Made by a program: the position numbers and the translations under genes
Assembly (NCBI RefSeq): GCF_000439085.1
Contig: NZ_AUUA01000015.1
Location: 1-64,000, forward strand
Direction of reading: 5' to 3'
Length of the DNA stretch: 64,000 nucleotides
Origin: Leminorella grimontii ATCC 33999 = DSM 5078
Lineage (GTDB): Bacteria; Pseudomonadota; Gammaproteobacteria; Enterobacterales; Enterobacteriaceae
The notes under the pieces: generated by a model
Database searches by the model: none
Seen by the model: the letters and a program-made list of their open reading frames with translations, nothing else
Told to the model about the DNA's origin: nothing
In this document: positions 1 through 14,951 of the stretch, piece after piece
Layout: the number at the start of each line of letters is the position of its first letter
Position numbering within the stretch: position 1 is the first letter of the stretch

Positions 1-195
1 TTCTACTTCCGTACGACTGACGTGACAGGCACCATCGAACTGCCGGAAGGCGTAGAGATGGTAATGCCAGGCGACAACATTCAGATGACCGTAAGTCTGA
101 TTGCGCCGATCGCAATGGACGAAGGTCTGCGCTTCGCAATCCGCGAAGGCGGCCGTACCGTTGGTGCGGGCGTTGTCGCCAAGATCGTCAAATAA
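1..195 (+). CDS. tuf: elongation factor Tu, C-terminal end (partial)
   Basis: The first reading frame gives the last 64 residues of EF-Tu, beginning [10 protein letters not shown] and ending [10 protein letters not shown] before TAA. EF-Tu is the GTPase that delivers aminoacyl-tRNA to the ribosome; this stretch belongs to the C-terminal beta-barrel domain that contacts tRNA. The 5' part of the gene lies outside the window. Its position just upstream of secE-nusG matches the tufB locus of Enterobacterales. A strong terminator follows 20 bp after the stop. Identification is essentially certain; whether it is the tufA or tufB copy rests on synteny. Confidence 0.97.
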   Translation, partial: FYFRTTDVTGTIELPEGVEMVMPGDNIQMTVSLIAPIAMDEGLRFAIREGGRTVGAGVVAKIVK

Positions 196-214
196 GATTG
201 ACGTAACGGGCTTT

Positions 215-241
215 AAAAGGGCATCATTTGATGCCCTTTTT
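215..241 (+). terminator. rho-independent terminator of tuf
   Basis: An 11-bp perfect stem, AAAAGGGCATC (215-225) with GATGCCCTTTT (230-240), has a 4-nt loop and a short T run. It separates tuf from the secE-nusG transcript. Confidence 0.9.
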
Positions 242-403
242 CAACGTTGCAAAAAAAAGAACCTATCTCATCAGGTTTTTTGACCGAAATTCTTATTAGA
301 AACGGGTCTGAGAATCAGGGTGAGATAGGCTCATATCTTACGGCATAGCTGTGATATAGCTACGATTAGATGCCGAAGATAAGGGCGTTCGGCTTGGTTG
401 CTC

Positions 404-412
404 TGCTATAAT
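404..412 (+). promoter_or_regulatory. extended -10 promoter for secE-nusG
   Basis: A perfect TATAAT (407-412) is preceded by TG plus one base (404-406), the extended -10 arrangement. No good -35 box is seen 16-18 bp upstream, as expected of extended -10 promoters. It lies about 40 bp before the secE start and downstream of the tuf terminator, so it should drive secE-nusG. Confidence 0.7.
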
Positions 413-453
413 GCGGGGTAAAGTTTATTTAAGTCATAATGACAGGTTGGTTT

Positions 454-837
454 ATGAGTGCGAATACCGAAGCTCAAGGAAGCGGTGGAAAACTGGATAC
501 CGTTAAGTGGATTATCGTCGCCGTGCTGGTGCTTGCTGCGATCGTCGGTAACTTTTTGTATCGGGAATACAGCGTTCTTCTGCGCGCAACGGCCGTCGTT
601 GTCGTTATTGGGATAGCCTTCGTCATTGCGATGCTTACGGCAAAAGGCAAGGCGACGCTCGAGTTTGCTCGCGCCGCGCGCATTGAGATGCGCAAGGTGA
701 TCTGGCCCACGCGTCAGGAAGCCCTGCACACGACGCTTATCGTTGCCGCCGTAACCGTCGTTATGTCTCTGATCCTGTGGGGGCTGGATGGTATTCTGGT
801 CCGTTTGGTCTCATTTATCACTGGCCTGAGGTTCTAA
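454..837 (+). CDS. secE: preprotein translocase subunit SecE
   Basis: SecE is the small essential inner-membrane subunit that clamps SecY in the SecYEG protein-export channel. From the ATG at 454 the product is 127 residues, starting [11 protein letters not shown] and ending [11 protein letters not shown]. This has the same length and ends as E. coli SecE, with three membrane helices: two near the N-terminus, and a C-terminal one after the conserved amphipathic segment containing [10 protein letters not shown]. An ATG at 439 would add five residues, but family members start at MSANTEAQ. The gene ends 1 bp before the nusG ATG, so the two are translationally linked. Confidence 0.97.
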   Translation: MSANTEAQGSGGKLDTVKWIIVAVLVLAAIVGNFLYREYSVLLRATAVVVVIGIAFVIAMLTAKGKATLEFARAARIEMRKVIWPTRQEALHTTLIVAAVTVVMSLILWGLDGILVRLVSFITGLRF

Positions 838-838
838 A

Positions 839-1384
839 ATGTCTGAAGCCCCTAAGAAGCGTTGGTACGTGGTTCAAGCATTTTCCGGTTTTGAAGGCCG
901 CGTCGCCCAGTCCCTGCGTGAGCACATCAAGCTGCACGAAATGGAAGATCAGTTTGGCGAAGTAATGGTGCCGACTGAAGAAGTTGTAGAGATTCGCGGC
1001 GGCCAGCGCCGTAAGAGCGAGCGCAAGTTCTTCCCTGGCTACGTGCTGGTGCAGATGGCGATGAACGACGCGACCTGGCACTTGGTGCGCAGCATTCCTC
1101 GCGTGATGGGCTTTATCGGCGGCACGTCTGACCGACCCGCGCCTATCAGCGACAAAGAAGTCGACGCTATTATGAACCGCCTGCAGCAGGTTGGCGACAA
1201 GCCGAGGCCGAAGACGCTGTTTGAACCGGGTGAAATGGTTCGCGTTAACGACGGTCCGTTTGCTGACTTTAACGGCGTGGTGGAAGAAGTTGACTACGAG
1301 AAGAGCCGCCTGAAAGTATCCGTTTCTATTTTTGGTCGTTCAACGCCGGTCGAGTTGGACTTCAGCCAGGTAGAGAAAGGCTAA
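839..1384 (+). CDS. nusG: transcription termination/antitermination factor NusG
   Basis: NusG binds RNA polymerase over the clamp, increases processivity, and couples transcription to Rho or to the ribosome through S10. The 181-residue product has the usual NusG length. It shows the NGN domain at the N-terminus ([19 protein letters not shown]) and a C-terminal KOW domain with the motif [20 protein letters not shown]. It follows secE with a 1-bp gap and precedes the ribosomal protein genes, the canonical enterobacterial order. A hairpin and a promoter for rplK follow directly. Confidence 0.98.
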   Translation: MSEAPKKRWYVVQAFSGFEGRVAQSLREHIKLHEMEDQFGEVMVPTEEVVEIRGGQRRKSERKFFPGYVLVQMAMNDATWHLVRSIPRVMGFIGGTSDRPAPISDKEVDAIMNRLQQVGDKPRPKTLFEPGEMVRVNDGPFADFNGVVEEVDYEKSRLKVSVSIFGRSTPVELDFSQVEKG

Positions 1385-1424
1385 ACCGTCATCGGTTAAT
1401 TTAAAGTCGACGCGCCAAGCGTTG

Positions 1425-1479
1425 ACCTCTTGAAAGAGGTGCGAAGTTATTTTATAATTTCGCGCCTTTTATTTTTTTG
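1425..1479 (+). terminator. nested hairpins and T-rich tract after nusG
   Basis: A small hairpin, ACCTCT (1425-1430) with AGAGGT (1435-1440), overlaps the 5' arm of a second stem, AGGTGCGAA (1437-1445) with TTCGCGCCT (1459-1467). The second stem is followed by a T-rich tract to 1479. The two stems share bases and cannot both be complete. The second resembles an intrinsic terminator of secE-nusG and contains the rplK promoter elements. Confidence 0.65.
1430..1458 (+). promoter_or_regulatory. promoter of the L11 (rplKA) operon
   Basis: TTGAAA (1430-1435) and a perfect TATAAT (1453-1458) are separated by 17 bp, a near-consensus sigma-70 promoter. The start would fall near 1465, giving a leader of roughly 80 nt that includes the L1 binding site. 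It sits inside the hairpins that follow nusG. Confidence 0.8.
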
Positions 1480-1494
1480 TTTTTTATAAACTGA

Positions 1495-2679
<1,185 letters not shown>

Positions 2680-2687
2680 TTCACTGC

Positions 2688-2716
2688 TTTACTACGGGGC
2701 TGGATTCGTCTAGAAT
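2688..2716 (+). promoter_or_regulatory. promoter of the L10 (rplJL-rpoBC) operon
   Basis: TTTACT (2688-2693) and TAGAAT (2711-2716) are 17 bp apart, just downstream of rplA. The -10 is enclosed by an inverted repeat, GGGGCT (2696-2701) with AGCCCC (2719-2724). The position agrees with the known PL10 promoter of E. coli. Confidence 0.65.
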
Positions 2717-2724
2717 TTAGCCCC

Positions 2725-2990
2725 TTAGATTTTCCGGTTGGAGCCTGGCCTTATCCAGGCCTCCGTCCAAGACCGCAGGCGTATGGCGACATACTTAATT
2801 ACGCGTTCTTTTTTAAAAAGAACAACGGCCTGCGTAGACGGTGAGAGAGCCTAAAAATGTCTTTTAAAGAAATTTTTGCTGGATTCTACTCACCGTGTTT
2901 CAACGCCCGCTTCCTAAACGCCTTTGGGAACTAAGGTTCGGGTGAAAAGTGAGTTCCGGGAATTTTCCCGGCTTAATCCAGGAGCAAAAA
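2725..2990 (+). ncRNA. ribosomal protein L10 mRNA leader
   Basis: The long spacer before rplJ holds the conserved L10 leader. An early stem pairs GGAG plus CCTGG (2740-2748) with CCAGG plus CTCC (2755-2764), with one bulged base. It is followed by the conserved blocks GACCGCAGG, CTGCGTAGACGGTGA, CTCACCGT and AAAAGTGAGTTCCGGGAA found in the E. coli leader. The L10-(L7/L12) complex binds this RNA and represses translation of rplJ and rplL. Blocks were recognised from memory of the E. coli sequence; a covariance search would confirm. Confidence 0.85.
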
Positions 2991-2994
2991 GCCA

Positions 2995-3492
2995 ATGGCA
3001 TTAAATCTTCAAGACAAACAAGCGATTGTTGCTGAAGTGAGTGAAGTAGCCAAGGGCGCGCTGTCTGCCGTCGTTGCGGATTCCCGTGGCGTTACCGTAG
3101 ACAAAATGACCGAACTGCGTAAAGCAGGCCGTGAAGCTGGCGTTTACATGCGCGTTGTTCGCAACACGCTGATGCGTCGCGTCGTTGAGGGTACTCAGTT
3201 CGAGTGCCTGAAAGACACGTTCGTCGGTCCAACCTTAATTGCATTTTCTCATGAGCATCCGGGCGCTGGCGCTCGTCTGTTCAAAGCGTTCGCTAAGGAC
3301 AATGCAAAGTTTGAGGTTAAAGGCGCAGCCTTTGAAGGCGAGTTTATCCCAGCGGCCCAAATCGACCGCCTGGCAACTCTGCCAACTTACGAAGAAGCTA
3401 TCGCGCGCCTGATGTCGGCCATGAAAGAAGCCTCTGCAGGCAAACTGGTCCGTACTCTTGCGGCACTGCGCGACAGCAAGCAAGCGGCTTAA
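2995..3492 (+). CDS. rplJ: 50S ribosomal protein L10
   Basis: L10 is the base of the ribosomal stalk: it binds 23S rRNA next to L11 and carries L7/L12 dimers on its C-terminal helix. The 165-residue product has the E. coli length and starts [20 protein letters not shown]. The start has an upstream AGGAGC ribosome binding site. Expression is controlled by binding of the L10 complex to the leader at 2725-2990. rplL follows 57 bp downstream. Confidence 0.98.
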   Translation: MALNLQDKQAIVAEVSEVAKGALSAVVADSRGVTVDKMTELRKAGREAGVYMRVVRNTLMRRVVEGTQFECLKDTFVGPTLIAFSHEHPGAGARLFKAFAKDNAKFEVKGAAFEGEFIPAAQIDRLATLPTYEEAIARLMSAMKEASAGKLVRTLAALRDSKQAA

Positions 3493-3549
3493 TCGCCACG
3501 TTGTATTTGCTAACGTATAAACTACTTTCTACATTCAGGAATAATGATT

Positions 3550-3915
3550 ATGTCTATCACTAAAGAGCAAATTCTGGACGCAGTTGCAGAAATGTCCGTA
3601 ATGGACGTTGTTGAACTGATCTCCATGATGGAAGAAAAATTCGGCGTTTCTGCTGCCGCTGCCGTAGCTGTTGCTGCTGGCCCGGCCGTTGAAGTTGAAG
3701 AAAAGACTGAATTCGACGTCATTCTGACCAGCGCTGGCGCTAACAAAGTAGCTGCTATCAAAGCAGTTCGTGGCGCGACCGGTCTGGGTCTGAAAGAAGC
3801 GAAGGATCTGGTTGAAGCAGCTCCTGCAGCCGTTAAAGAAGGCATCAGCAAAGATGAAGCTGAAGCTCTTAAGAAGTCTCTGGAAGAAGCAGGCGCGACC
3901 GTTGAGGTCAAGTAA
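3550..3915 (+). CDS. rplL: 50S ribosomal protein L7/L12
   Basis: L7/L12 forms the flexible stalk dimers that recruit and stimulate translational GTPases. From 3550 the product is 121 residues, starting [17 protein letters not shown], with an Ala/Val-rich hinge and the C-terminal domain [15 protein letters not shown], exactly the E. coli length. An ATG two codons earlier (3544) lies only 3 bp from the AGGA ribosome binding site at 3537-3540; 3550 has normal spacing. Confidence 0.98.
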   Translation: MSITKEQILDAVAEMSVMDVVELISMMEEKFGVSAAAAVAVAAGPAVEVEEKTEFDVILTSAGANKVAAIKAVRGATGLGLKEAKDLVEAAPAAVKEGISKDEAEALKKSLEEAGATVEVK

Positions 3916-3954
3916 GACTTTTTTCCAGTTTGCAGCCTGACTTAAAAGGCTGAT

Positions 3955-3985
3955 GGCTGGTGACTTTTTGGTCACCAGCCTTTTT
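3955..3985 (+). terminator. rplL-rpoB attenuator (partial terminator)
   Basis: A perfect 10-bp stem, GGCTGGTGAC (3955-3964) with GTCACCAGCC (3971-3980), is followed by TTTTT. In E. coli the same spacer holds a partial terminator that lets only a fraction of polymerases reach rpoBC. The rest of the 341-bp gap before rpoB contains no gene. Confidence 0.85.
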
Positions 3986-4256
3986 GCGCTATAGGGTGTC
4001 AGTGGGATTTCACACTGTTTGTCCACTGAACAACCCCAATATTTCTTTCTATTGACGACTTAATATACTGCGTCCCCTGCTTTGAGCTAACGGCCTAAGT
4101 ACAAGCGCAATGAAATGATTTAAGAGTAATAGAAATGAGTATTGCGGAGGTTTTCTCCGCCTCCGATCGAAGTAAATAGTGTTCGTATGAAGATGAAGAG
4201 CTGCCCCTGTTCGGGCGGGCGGCATGGGTCGACTTGTCAGCGAGCTGAGGAACCCT

Positions 4257-7200
4257 ATGGTTTACTCCTATACCGAGAAAAAACGTATTCGTAAGGATTT
4301 TGGCAAACGTCCGCAGGTTTTGGACGTTCCATACCTTCTTTCAATCCAGCTTGACTCGTTCCAGAAGTTTATCGAGCAAGATTCGGAAGGCCAACACGGC
4401 CTGGAAGCAGCATTCCGCTCCGTGTTCCCTATCCAAAGCTACAGCGGCAGCTCTGAGCTGCAGTATGTCAGCTATCGCCTCGGTGAACCTGTATTCGACG
4501 TCAAAGAGTGTCAAATCCGCGGTGTCACCTTCTCTGCGCCTCTGCGCGTGAAGCTGCGTCTGGTCATTTACGATCGTGACGCGCCGGCGGGTACCGTAAA
4601 AGACATCAAAGAGCAAGAAGTCTACATGGGCGAAATTCCGCTCATGACCGATAACGGAACGTTCGTGATTAACGGCACTGAGCGCGTTATCGTTTCCCAG
4701 CTGCACAGAAGCCCGGGCGTGTTCTTTGACAGCGATAAGGGCAAGACCCACTCATCGGGCAAGGTGCTTTATAACGCACGCATCATTCCTTATCGCGGTT
4801 CCTGGTTGGACTTTGAGTTCGACCCGAAAGACAACCTGTTTGTCCGTATTGACCGTCGCCGCAAGCTGCCAGCGACGATCATTCTGCGCGCCTTGAACTT
4901 TACCTCAGAAGAAATTCTGGGCCTGTTCTTCGACAAAGTCGTCTTTGAAATTCGCGACAACAAGCTGCAGATGGAGCTCGTTCCTGAGCGCCTGCGCGGT
5001 GAAACGGCTTCTTTTGATATCGAAGCCAACGGCAAGGTCTATGTAGAAAAAGGCCGCCGTATTACCGCTCGCCATATCCGCATGCTGGAAAAGGACGGCA
5101 TCGACAAGATCGAAGTGCCGACCGAGTACATCATCAGCAAGGTGGCCGCGAAAGACTATATCGATGAAGCCACCGGCGAAATCATTTGCCCAGCCAACAT
5201 GGAGCTGACGCTGGATCTTCTGGCCAAGCTGAGCATGGCGGGCCACAAGCGCATCGAGACGCTGTTTACCAACGATCTCGACCACGGCGCCTATATGTCT
5301 GAAACGCTGCGCGTGGATACCACGACCGACCGCCTGAGCGCGCTGGTCGAAATCTATCGCATGATGCGCCCAGGCGAACCGCCGACGCGCGAAGCGGCTG
5401 AAAACCTGTTTGAGAACCTGTTCTTCTCGGAAGACCGCTATGACCTTTCTGCGGTAGGCCGCATGAAGTTCAACCGCTCTCTGGGCCGCGACGAGATCGA
5501 AGGTTCCGGCATTCTGAGCAAAGAAGACATTATCGACGTCATGAAAAAGCTCATCGGTATCCGTAACGGTATCGGTGAAGTGGATGACATCGACCACCTG
5601 GGCAACCGCCGCATCCGTTCCGTCGGCGAAATGGCCGAGAACCAGTTCCGCGTAGGCCTGGTTCGCGTTGAGCGCGCGGTGAAAGAGCGCCTGTCTTTAG
5701 GCGATCTGGATACCCTGATGCCTCAGGACATGATCAACGCCAAGCCGATTTCGGCGGCGGTGAAAGAGTTCTTCGGCTCAAGCCAGCTGTCCCAGTTTAT
5801 GGACCAAAACAACCCGCTGTCAGAGATTACGCACAAGCGTCGTATCTCTGCCCTCGGCCCAGGCGGCCTGACGCGCGAACGCGCGGGCTTTGAAGTTCGA
5901 GACGTTCACCCGACCCACTACGGCCGCGTGTGTCCTATCGAAACGCCTGAAGGTCCGAACATCGGTCTGATTAACTCTCTGTCCGTGTACGCACAGACCA
6001 ACGAGTACGGCTTCCTCGAGACGCCTTACCGTAAGGTGACTGACGGCGTTGTGACCGACGAAATTCATTACCTGTCTGCCATTGAAGAAGGCAACTTCGT
6101 TATCGCTCAGGCGAACTCCAACCTGGATGACGAAGGCCACTTCATTGAAGACCTGGTTACCTGCCGTAACAAGGGCGAATCCAGCCTGTTCAGCCGCGAT
6201 CAGGTTGACTATATGGACGTTTCGACCCAGCAGGTAGTTTCCGTCGGCGCCTCGCTGATTCCGTTCCTTGAGCACGACGATGCTAACCGCGCCCTGATGG
6301 GTGCGAACATGCAACGTCAGGCGGTTCCGACCCTGCGCGCCGACAAGCCGCTGGTAGGTACCGGTATGGAGCGCGCCGTTGCCGTTGACTCGGGCGTTAC
6401 TTCTGTCGCAACGCGCGGCGGTACCGTTCAGTACGTCGACGCATCTCGTATCGTTATCAAAGTTAACGAAGACGAAATGATGCCGGGCGAAGCGGGCATT
6501 GATATTTATAACCTGACCAAGTACACCCGTTCCAACCAGAACACCTGTATCAACCAGATGCCGTGCGTGGCGCTGGACGAGAAGGTTGAGCGCGGCGACG
6601 TGCTGGCCGACGGCCCGTCTACCGACCTCGGTGAACTGGCTCTGGGTCAGAACATGCGCGTAGCGTTCATGCCCTGGAACGGCTACAACTTCGAAGACTC
6701 CATTTTGGTGTCCGAACGCGTGGTTCAGGAAGACAGATTTACCACCATCCACATTCAGGAACTCTCCTGCGTGTCTCGCGACACCAAGCTGGGGCCTGAA
6801 GAGATCACCGCTGACATCCCGAACGTCGGTGAAGCAGCGCTCTCCAAGCTGGATGAATCCGGTATCGTTTACATCGGTGCGGAAGTGACCGGCGGCGACA
6901 TTCTGGTCGGTAAGGTAACGCCGAAAGGTGAAACCCAGCTGACGCCGGAAGAGAAGCTGCTGCGTGCAATCTTCGGTGAAAAGGCGTCTGACGTTAAGGA
7001 CTCCTCGCTGCGCGTACCGAACGGCGTATCCGGCACCATTATCGACGTGCAGGTATTTACCCGCGACGGCGTAGAGAAGGACAAGCGTGCGCTTGAAATC
7101 GAAGACATGCAGCTTAAGCAGGTAAGAAAAGACCTGACGGAAGAGCTGAAGATCCTCGAAGCTGGCCTGTTTGCCCGTATCCACGACGTGCTGGTCGCCG

Positions 7201-8285
7201 GCGGTATCGAAGAAGAGAAGCTTTCCAAGCTAACCCACGACAAGTGGCTGGAAATCGGCTTAAGCGACGAAGAGAAGCAAAACCAGCTGGAGCAGCTGGC
7301 CGAGCAGTACGACGAGCTGAAGTCCGAGTTTGAGAAGAAGCTGGAAGGCAAGCGCCGCAAGATCACCCAGGGCGACGACCTCGCACCGGGCGTGCTGAAG
7401 ATCGTCAAGGTCTATCTGGCCGTTAAGCGTCAGATTCAGCCGGGCGATAAGATGGCAGGCCGTCACGGTAACAAGGGCGTTATCTCTAAGATCAACCCGA
7501 TCGAAGATATGCCTTACGACGAGAACGGCACGCCGGTCGACATCGTACTGAACCCGCTGGGCGTACCGTCTCGTATGAACATCGGTCAGATCCTGGAAAC
7601 TCACCTGGGTATGGCTGCAAAAGGCATCGGCGACAAGATCAACGCCATGCTCAAGCAGCAGCAGGAAGTGGCCAAGCTGCGCGAGTTCATCCAGAAGGCA
7701 TACGATCTGGGCGATACTACCCGTCAGACCGTAGACCTCAACACCTTCAGCGATGAAGAAGTGCTGACGCTGGCTGAAAACCTGCGTAAGGGTATGCCGA
7801 TAGCGACTCCGGTGTTTGACGGCGCCAAAGAGAAAGAAATTAAAGAGCTGCTGACGCTGGGCGGCTTGCCGACCTCAGGTCAGATCACGCTGTTTGATGG
7901 ACGTACCGGTGAGAAGTTTGAGCGTCCGGTTACCGTTGGCTACATGTACATGCTGAAGCTTAACCACCTGGTTGATGACAAGATGCATGCACGCTCTACC
8001 AGTTCTTATAGCCTGGTTACTCAGCAGCCGCTGGGTGGTAAGGCGCAGTTCGGTGGACAGCGCTTCGGTGAGATGGAAGTGTGGGCGCTGGAAGCCTATG
8101 GCGCAGCGTACACGCTTCAGGAGATGCTGACCGTCAAGTCCGACGATGTCAACGGCCGTACCAAGATGTACAAAAACATCGTGGATGGCAACCATCAGAT
8201 GGAGCCGGGCATGCCCGAGTCTTTCAACGTATTGCTGAAAGAAATCCGTTCGCTGGGTATCAACATCGAGTTGGAAGAGGAATAA
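4257..8285 (+). CDS. rpoB: RNA polymerase beta subunit
   Basis: RpoB forms one half of the RNA polymerase active-site cleft. Starting at the ATG at 4257 ([16 protein letters not shown]) the protein is 1342 residues, exactly the E. coli length. An in-frame ATG at 4224 would add 11 non-conserved residues, while 4257 has GAGGA just upstream. The rifampicin-binding cluster (about residues 508-538) reads as wild type, with L511, Q513, D516, H526, S531 and L533 unchanged, so no rpoB-based rifampicin resistance is predicted. The C-terminus ends NIELEEE. The gene is co-transcribed with rpoC, 134 bp downstream. Confidence 0.99.
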   Translation: MVYSYTEKKRIRKDFGKRPQVLDVPYLLSIQLDSFQKFIEQDSEGQHGLEAAFRSVFPIQSYSGSSELQYVSYRLGEPVFDVKECQIRGVTFSAPLRVKLRLVIYDRDAPAGTVKDIKEQEVYMGEIPLMTDNGTFVINGTERVIVSQLHRSPGVFFDSDKGKTHSSGKVLYNARIIPYRGSWLDFEFDPKDNLFVRIDRRRKLPATIILRALNFTSEEILGLFFDKVVFEIRDNKLQMELVPERLRGETASFDIEANGKVYVEKGRRITARHIRMLEKDGIDKIEVPTEYIISKVAAKDYIDEATGEIICPANMELTLDLLAKLSMAGHKRIETLFTNDLDHGAYMSETLRVDTTTDRLSALVEIYRMMRPGEPPTREAAENLFENLFFSEDRYDLSAVGRMKFNRSLGRDEIEGSGILSKEDIIDVMKKLIGIRNGIGEVDDIDHLGNRRIRSVGEMAENQFRVGLVRVERAVKERLSLGDLDTLMPQDMINAKPISAAVKEFFGSSQLSQFMDQNNPLSEITHKRRISALGPGGLTRERAGFEVRDVHPTHYGRVCPIETPEGPNIGLINSLSVYAQTNEYGFLETPYRKVTDGVVTDEIHYLSAIEEGNFVIAQANSNLDDEGHFIEDLVTCRNKGESSLFSRDQVDYMDVSTQQVVSVGASLIPFLEHDDANRALMGANMQRQAVPTLRADKPLVGTGMERAVAVDSGVTSVATRGGTVQYVDASRIVIKVNEDEMMPGEAGIDIYNLTKYTRSNQNTCINQMPCVALDEKVERGDVLADGPSTDLGELALGQNMRVAFMPWNGYNFEDSILVSERVVQEDRFTTIHIQELSCVSRDTKLGPEEITADIPNVGEAALSKLDESGIVYIGAEVTGGDILVGKVTPKGETQLTPEEKLLRAIFGEKASDVKDSSLRVPNGVSGTIIDVQVFTRDGVEKDKRALEIEDMQLKQVRKDLTEELKILEAGLFARIHDVLVAGGIEEEKLSKLTHDKWLEIGLSDEEKQNQLEQLAEQYDELKSEFEKKLEGKRRKITQGDDLAPGVLKIVKVYLAVKRQIQPGDKMAGRHGNKGVISKINPIEDMPYDENGTPVDIVLNPLGVPSRMNIGQILETHLGMAAKGIGDKINAMLKQQQEVAKLREFIQKAYDLGDTTRQTVDLNTFSDEEVLTLAENLRKGMPIATPVFDGAKEKEIKELLTLGGLPTSGQITLFDGRTGEKFERPVTVGYMYMLKLNHLVDDKMHARSTSSYSLVTQQPLGGKAQFGGQRFGEMEVWALEAYGAAYTLQEMLTVKSDDVNGRTKMYKNIVDGNHQMEPGMPESFNVLLKEIRSLGINIELEEE

Positions 8286-8419
8286 GTTCCTCATACCGTA
8301 AGCCCCGGTTCGCCGGGGATGGTTGCAGGTACAGGGGCGCTTAACCCCTTAAACGATAGTTTCATAGTTTAAGACAGGCTTAAGCGCCCAACAGGTTTAA
8401 CTCCGACAGGAGCCGATCC

Positions 8420-12643
<4,224 letters not shown>

Positions 12644-12679
12644 TCGACGCAGGCCTTTAGGCTAACGCTGTGACAGACA

Positions 12680-12715
12680 AACGCCGATCGAGGCTATCGA
12701 TCGGCGTTTTTTTTA
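12680..12715 (+). terminator. rho-independent terminator of the rpoBC operon
   Basis: An 11-bp perfect stem, AACGCCGATCG (12680-12690) with CGATCGGCGTT (12698-12708), has a 7-nt loop and a run of seven Ts. It ends the beta operon 37 bp after rpoC. Confidence 0.95.
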
Positions 12716-12731
12716 TTTGTTATCGTGGATA

Positions 12732-12764
12732 AAAAAGCGCCGTCCGTGAAGGGCGACGCTTTTT
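12732..12764 (-). terminator. terminator of the acs-yjcH-actP operon
   Basis: On the minus strand, AAAAAGCG, a one-base mismatch and a five-pair GC-rich segment form a stem ending in a T run, 23 bp beyond the actP stop. The A/T tracts on both sides make it potentially bidirectional. Confidence 0.8.
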
Positions 12765-12787
12765 GTCATTTAGCCTTGAAGGTCGAA

Positions 12788-14443
12788 TTAGTGTGAAACG
12801 CTCCCTGATGCACCGTAGCCGGTCTGTGAGCGGATGAACTGCGGGTCGAACAGCAGCCTTTCCTGGACGGCGTTTTCCGACGTGTCAGTAATCGAGAAGA
12901 ACCAGGTGCTGACGAACGCAATCAGCATTGAGAACAGCGCCGGGTACTCATAGGGATAGATAGGCTTCGCGTGTCCGAGGATCTGCACCCAGATAGTCGG
13001 CCCTAGGATCATCATAGTGACGGCGCTCACAAGCCCCAACCAGCCGCCGACCATTGCCCCCCGCGTCGTCAGCTTTTTCCAGTACATGGAAAGAATGATG
13101 ATGGGGAAGTTACAGCTGGCGGCGATGGAGAAGGCGAGTCCGACCATAAAGGCGATGTTTTGCTTTTCAAACAAAATGCCCAGCCCAATGGCGACGAAGC
13201 CGAGCACCACGGTGGTGATTTTAGAGACCTTAAGTTCGTCTCGCTCGGTGGCGCTACCCTGCTTAATCACGTTAGCGTACAGGTCGTGAGATACCGCCGA
13301 CGCTCCTGCCAGCGTTAATCCCGCGACGACAGCCAGTATGGTGGCGAAGGCGACCGCAGAGATAAACCCTAAGAAGAAGCTGCCGCCGACGGCGTTAGCC
13401 AGGTGAACTGCCGCCATGTTGGTGCCGCCGATAAGCGCTCCGGCGGCGTCTTTGAAGGCCGGGTTGCCGCCGACTAAGAAAATCGCTCCAAAGCCGATGA
13501 TAAAGGTCAATATGTAGAAATAGCCGATAAACCCGGTGGCGTAGAACACGCTTTTACGCGCTTCCTTCGCATCGCTGACGGTAAAAAAGCGCATGATGAT
13601 GTGCGGCAGGCCTGCGGTGCCAAACATCAGCGCCAGCCCGAGCGACAGCGCCGAGATGGGATCGGAAACCAGCCCGCCGGGGCTCATGATGGCGCCGCCT
13701 TTCGGACTCACCTTAATCGCCTGCACGAACAGCTCGTTAAAGTTGAAGTTGACCGACTTCATCACCATGATGGCCATAAAGCTTGCGCCCGACAGCAAAA
13801 GCACCGCTTTGATAATCTGTACCCAAGTGGTGGCCAGCATGCCGCCGAACAGGACGTACATCACCATCAGGATGCCGACCAGAATGACCGCCACGTGGTA
13901 GTTAAGGCCGAACAGCAGTTGAATAAGCTTCCCTGCGCCAACCATCTGCGCTATCAGATACAGCGCTACCACCACCAGTGAACCGCAGGCGGAGAGGGTA
14001 CGGATCTCTTTTTGCTTCAGGCGATAAGAGGCGACGTCTGCAAAAGTGTAGCGCCCAAGGTTTCTTAATCGCTCGGCGATGAGAAACAGGATAATGGGCC
14101 AACCGATGAGAAAGCCGATGGAGTAAATAAGGCCGTCGTAGCCTGAAGTGTATACCAGCGCGGAAATGCCTAAAAACGACGCGGCGGACATAAAGTCGCC
14201 CGCGATCGCCAGGCCATTTTGCAGGCCGGTGATCTTACCCCCGGCGGTGTAATAGTCGGAGCGAGAGCGGGTTCGCTTTGAAGCCCAGTAGGTAATGTAG
14301 AGCGTCAGGCCGACGAACAGCACGAACATCACGATGGCTTCTACGTTCAGCGGCTGACGTTTGACTTCGCCGTTAACGGCTTCGGCCAGCGCTAAAGGGG
14401 CGTTTGAGAGCGCAAGCAGCGCAAGGAGCAGGCGGCTTTTCAT
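12788..14443 (-). CDS. actP: cation/acetate symporter ActP
   Basis: ActP is an inner-membrane sodium:solute symporter that takes up acetate and glyoxylate. The 551-residue protein is close to the E. coli length (549). It has a signal-like first helix ([20 protein letters not shown]) and about a dozen further membrane helices. The family signature segment is near residues 65-110 ([20 protein letters not shown]). Its start codon overlaps the yjcH stop by 4 bp (ATGA), and it lies downstream of acs, so uptake and activation of acetate are made from one transcript. Confidence 0.97.
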   Translation of the reverse strand: MKSRLLLALLALSNAPLALAEAVNGEVKRQPLNVEAIVMFVLFVGLTLYITYWASKRTRSRSDYYTAGGKITGLQNGLAIAGDFMSAASFLGISALVYTSGYDGLIYSIGFLIGWPIILFLIAERLRNLGRYTFADVASYRLKQKEIRTLSACGSLVVVALYLIAQMVGAGKLIQLLFGLNYHVAVILVGILMVMYVLFGGMLATTWVQIIKAVLLLSGASFMAIMVMKSVNFNFNELFVQAIKVSPKGGAIMSPGGLVSDPISALSLGLALMFGTAGLPHIIMRFFTVSDAKEARKSVFYATGFIGYFYILTFIIGFGAIFLVGGNPAFKDAAGALIGGTNMAAVHLANAVGGSFFLGFISAVAFATILAVVAGLTLAGASAVSHDLYANVIKQGSATERDELKVSKITTVVLGFVAIGLGILFEKQNIAFMVGLAFSIAASCNFPIIILSMYWKKLTTRGAMVGGWLGLVSAVTMMILGPTIWVQILGHAKPIYPYEYPALFSMLIAFVSTWFFSITDTSENAVQERLLFDPQFIRSQTGYGASGSVSH

Positions 14444-14751
14444 TGGTGGGCCTCGTTCAATATCTGGGCGTTAAGCTCATCGAACTCACGGTTAGCGCGA
14501 TAAGTGTAAATGCCGGTTAAGACAAAAGAAGCAACGATCAGGCCCATACCGATAGGAATGCCCCGCGTGATGCTGGAACCTTCGGTTAACGGGGTGCCGA
14601 GCCACTGGGGCTCGAAGGCGATGAGTAGGATAAAGCCGACGTAGAGCGCCAGCGTAATGGCCGACAGCGTCCAGGCAAAGTTGTCGCGTCGGCGCACCAG
14701 TTCTTTAAAGCGAGGGTTACTTTCAATCCGTTGATAGATCTGTTCGTTCAT
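14440..14751 (-). CDS. yjcH: DUF485 inner-membrane protein YjcH
   Basis: This is a small membrane protein that always accompanies ActP; its exact role is not established. From the ATG at 14751 it is 103 residues, starting [19 protein letters not shown]. It has two membrane helices (about residues 25-45 and 62-82) and the conserved [12 protein letters not shown] segment. An upstream in-frame start would add 20 residues not seen in E. coli YjcH (104 aa), and 14751 has a GGAG site. The 4-bp overlap with actP indicates translational coupling. Confidence 0.95.
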   Translation of the reverse strand: MNEQIYQRIESNPRFKELVRRRDNFAWTLSAITLALYVGFILLIAFEPQWLGTPLTEGSSITRGIPIGMGLIVASFVLTGIYTYRANREFDELNAQILNEAHQ

Positions 14752-14778
14752 AGGAGTATCTCCTGTGAGATAGACTCG

Positions 14779-14917
14779 CCATACTTCAAGCCGCAGACGC
14801 GTTGACGGCAAACGTTACTCGACCTATCCGTGGGACTTGCCCCTTTTTCAGGGGCAGCGTCTGGCGCCGTTCAAACGCCGACGGCGTTTGTTCTACAGCT
14901 CGAATTATTTAGAGTTA
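14779..14917 (-). repeat. decayed ERIC-like palindromic repeat between acs and yjcH
   Basis: Read on the minus strand, this 140-bp stretch begins CTCTAAATAATTCGAGCTG and ends GTCTGCGGCTTGAAGTATG. These match the two outer arms of ERIC elements and of the element at 28032-28302. The central ERIC core is missing and is replaced by nested palindromes: a 19-bp perfect dyad at 14872-14890 and a GCCCC/GGGGC hairpin near 14840-14856. It lies inside the acs-yjcH spacer and so is transcribed with the operon. Confidence 0.75.
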
Positions 14918-14951
14918 AACGGTTGAATATCGCCGCGCGAGGCGGCGAAGA

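Noticed and set aside
242-453. tRNA genes next to tuf
   Set aside because: tRNAs lie upstream of tufB in E. coli, outside this window; nothing in 242-453 folds as a cloverleaf or carries a TTCRA loop.
3544-3549. Earlier ATG for rplL
   Set aside because: It lies too close to the AGGA site, and family members begin MSITK at 3550.
5770-5875. Possible rifampicin resistance substitutions in rpoB
   Set aside because: All the classical residues in the rifampicin region read as the sensitive wild type.
5820-7184. Long open frame antisense to rpoB (about 450 codons)
   Set aside because: It lies wholly within rpoB and reflects codon bias on the opposite strand; there is no ribosome binding site or family resemblance.
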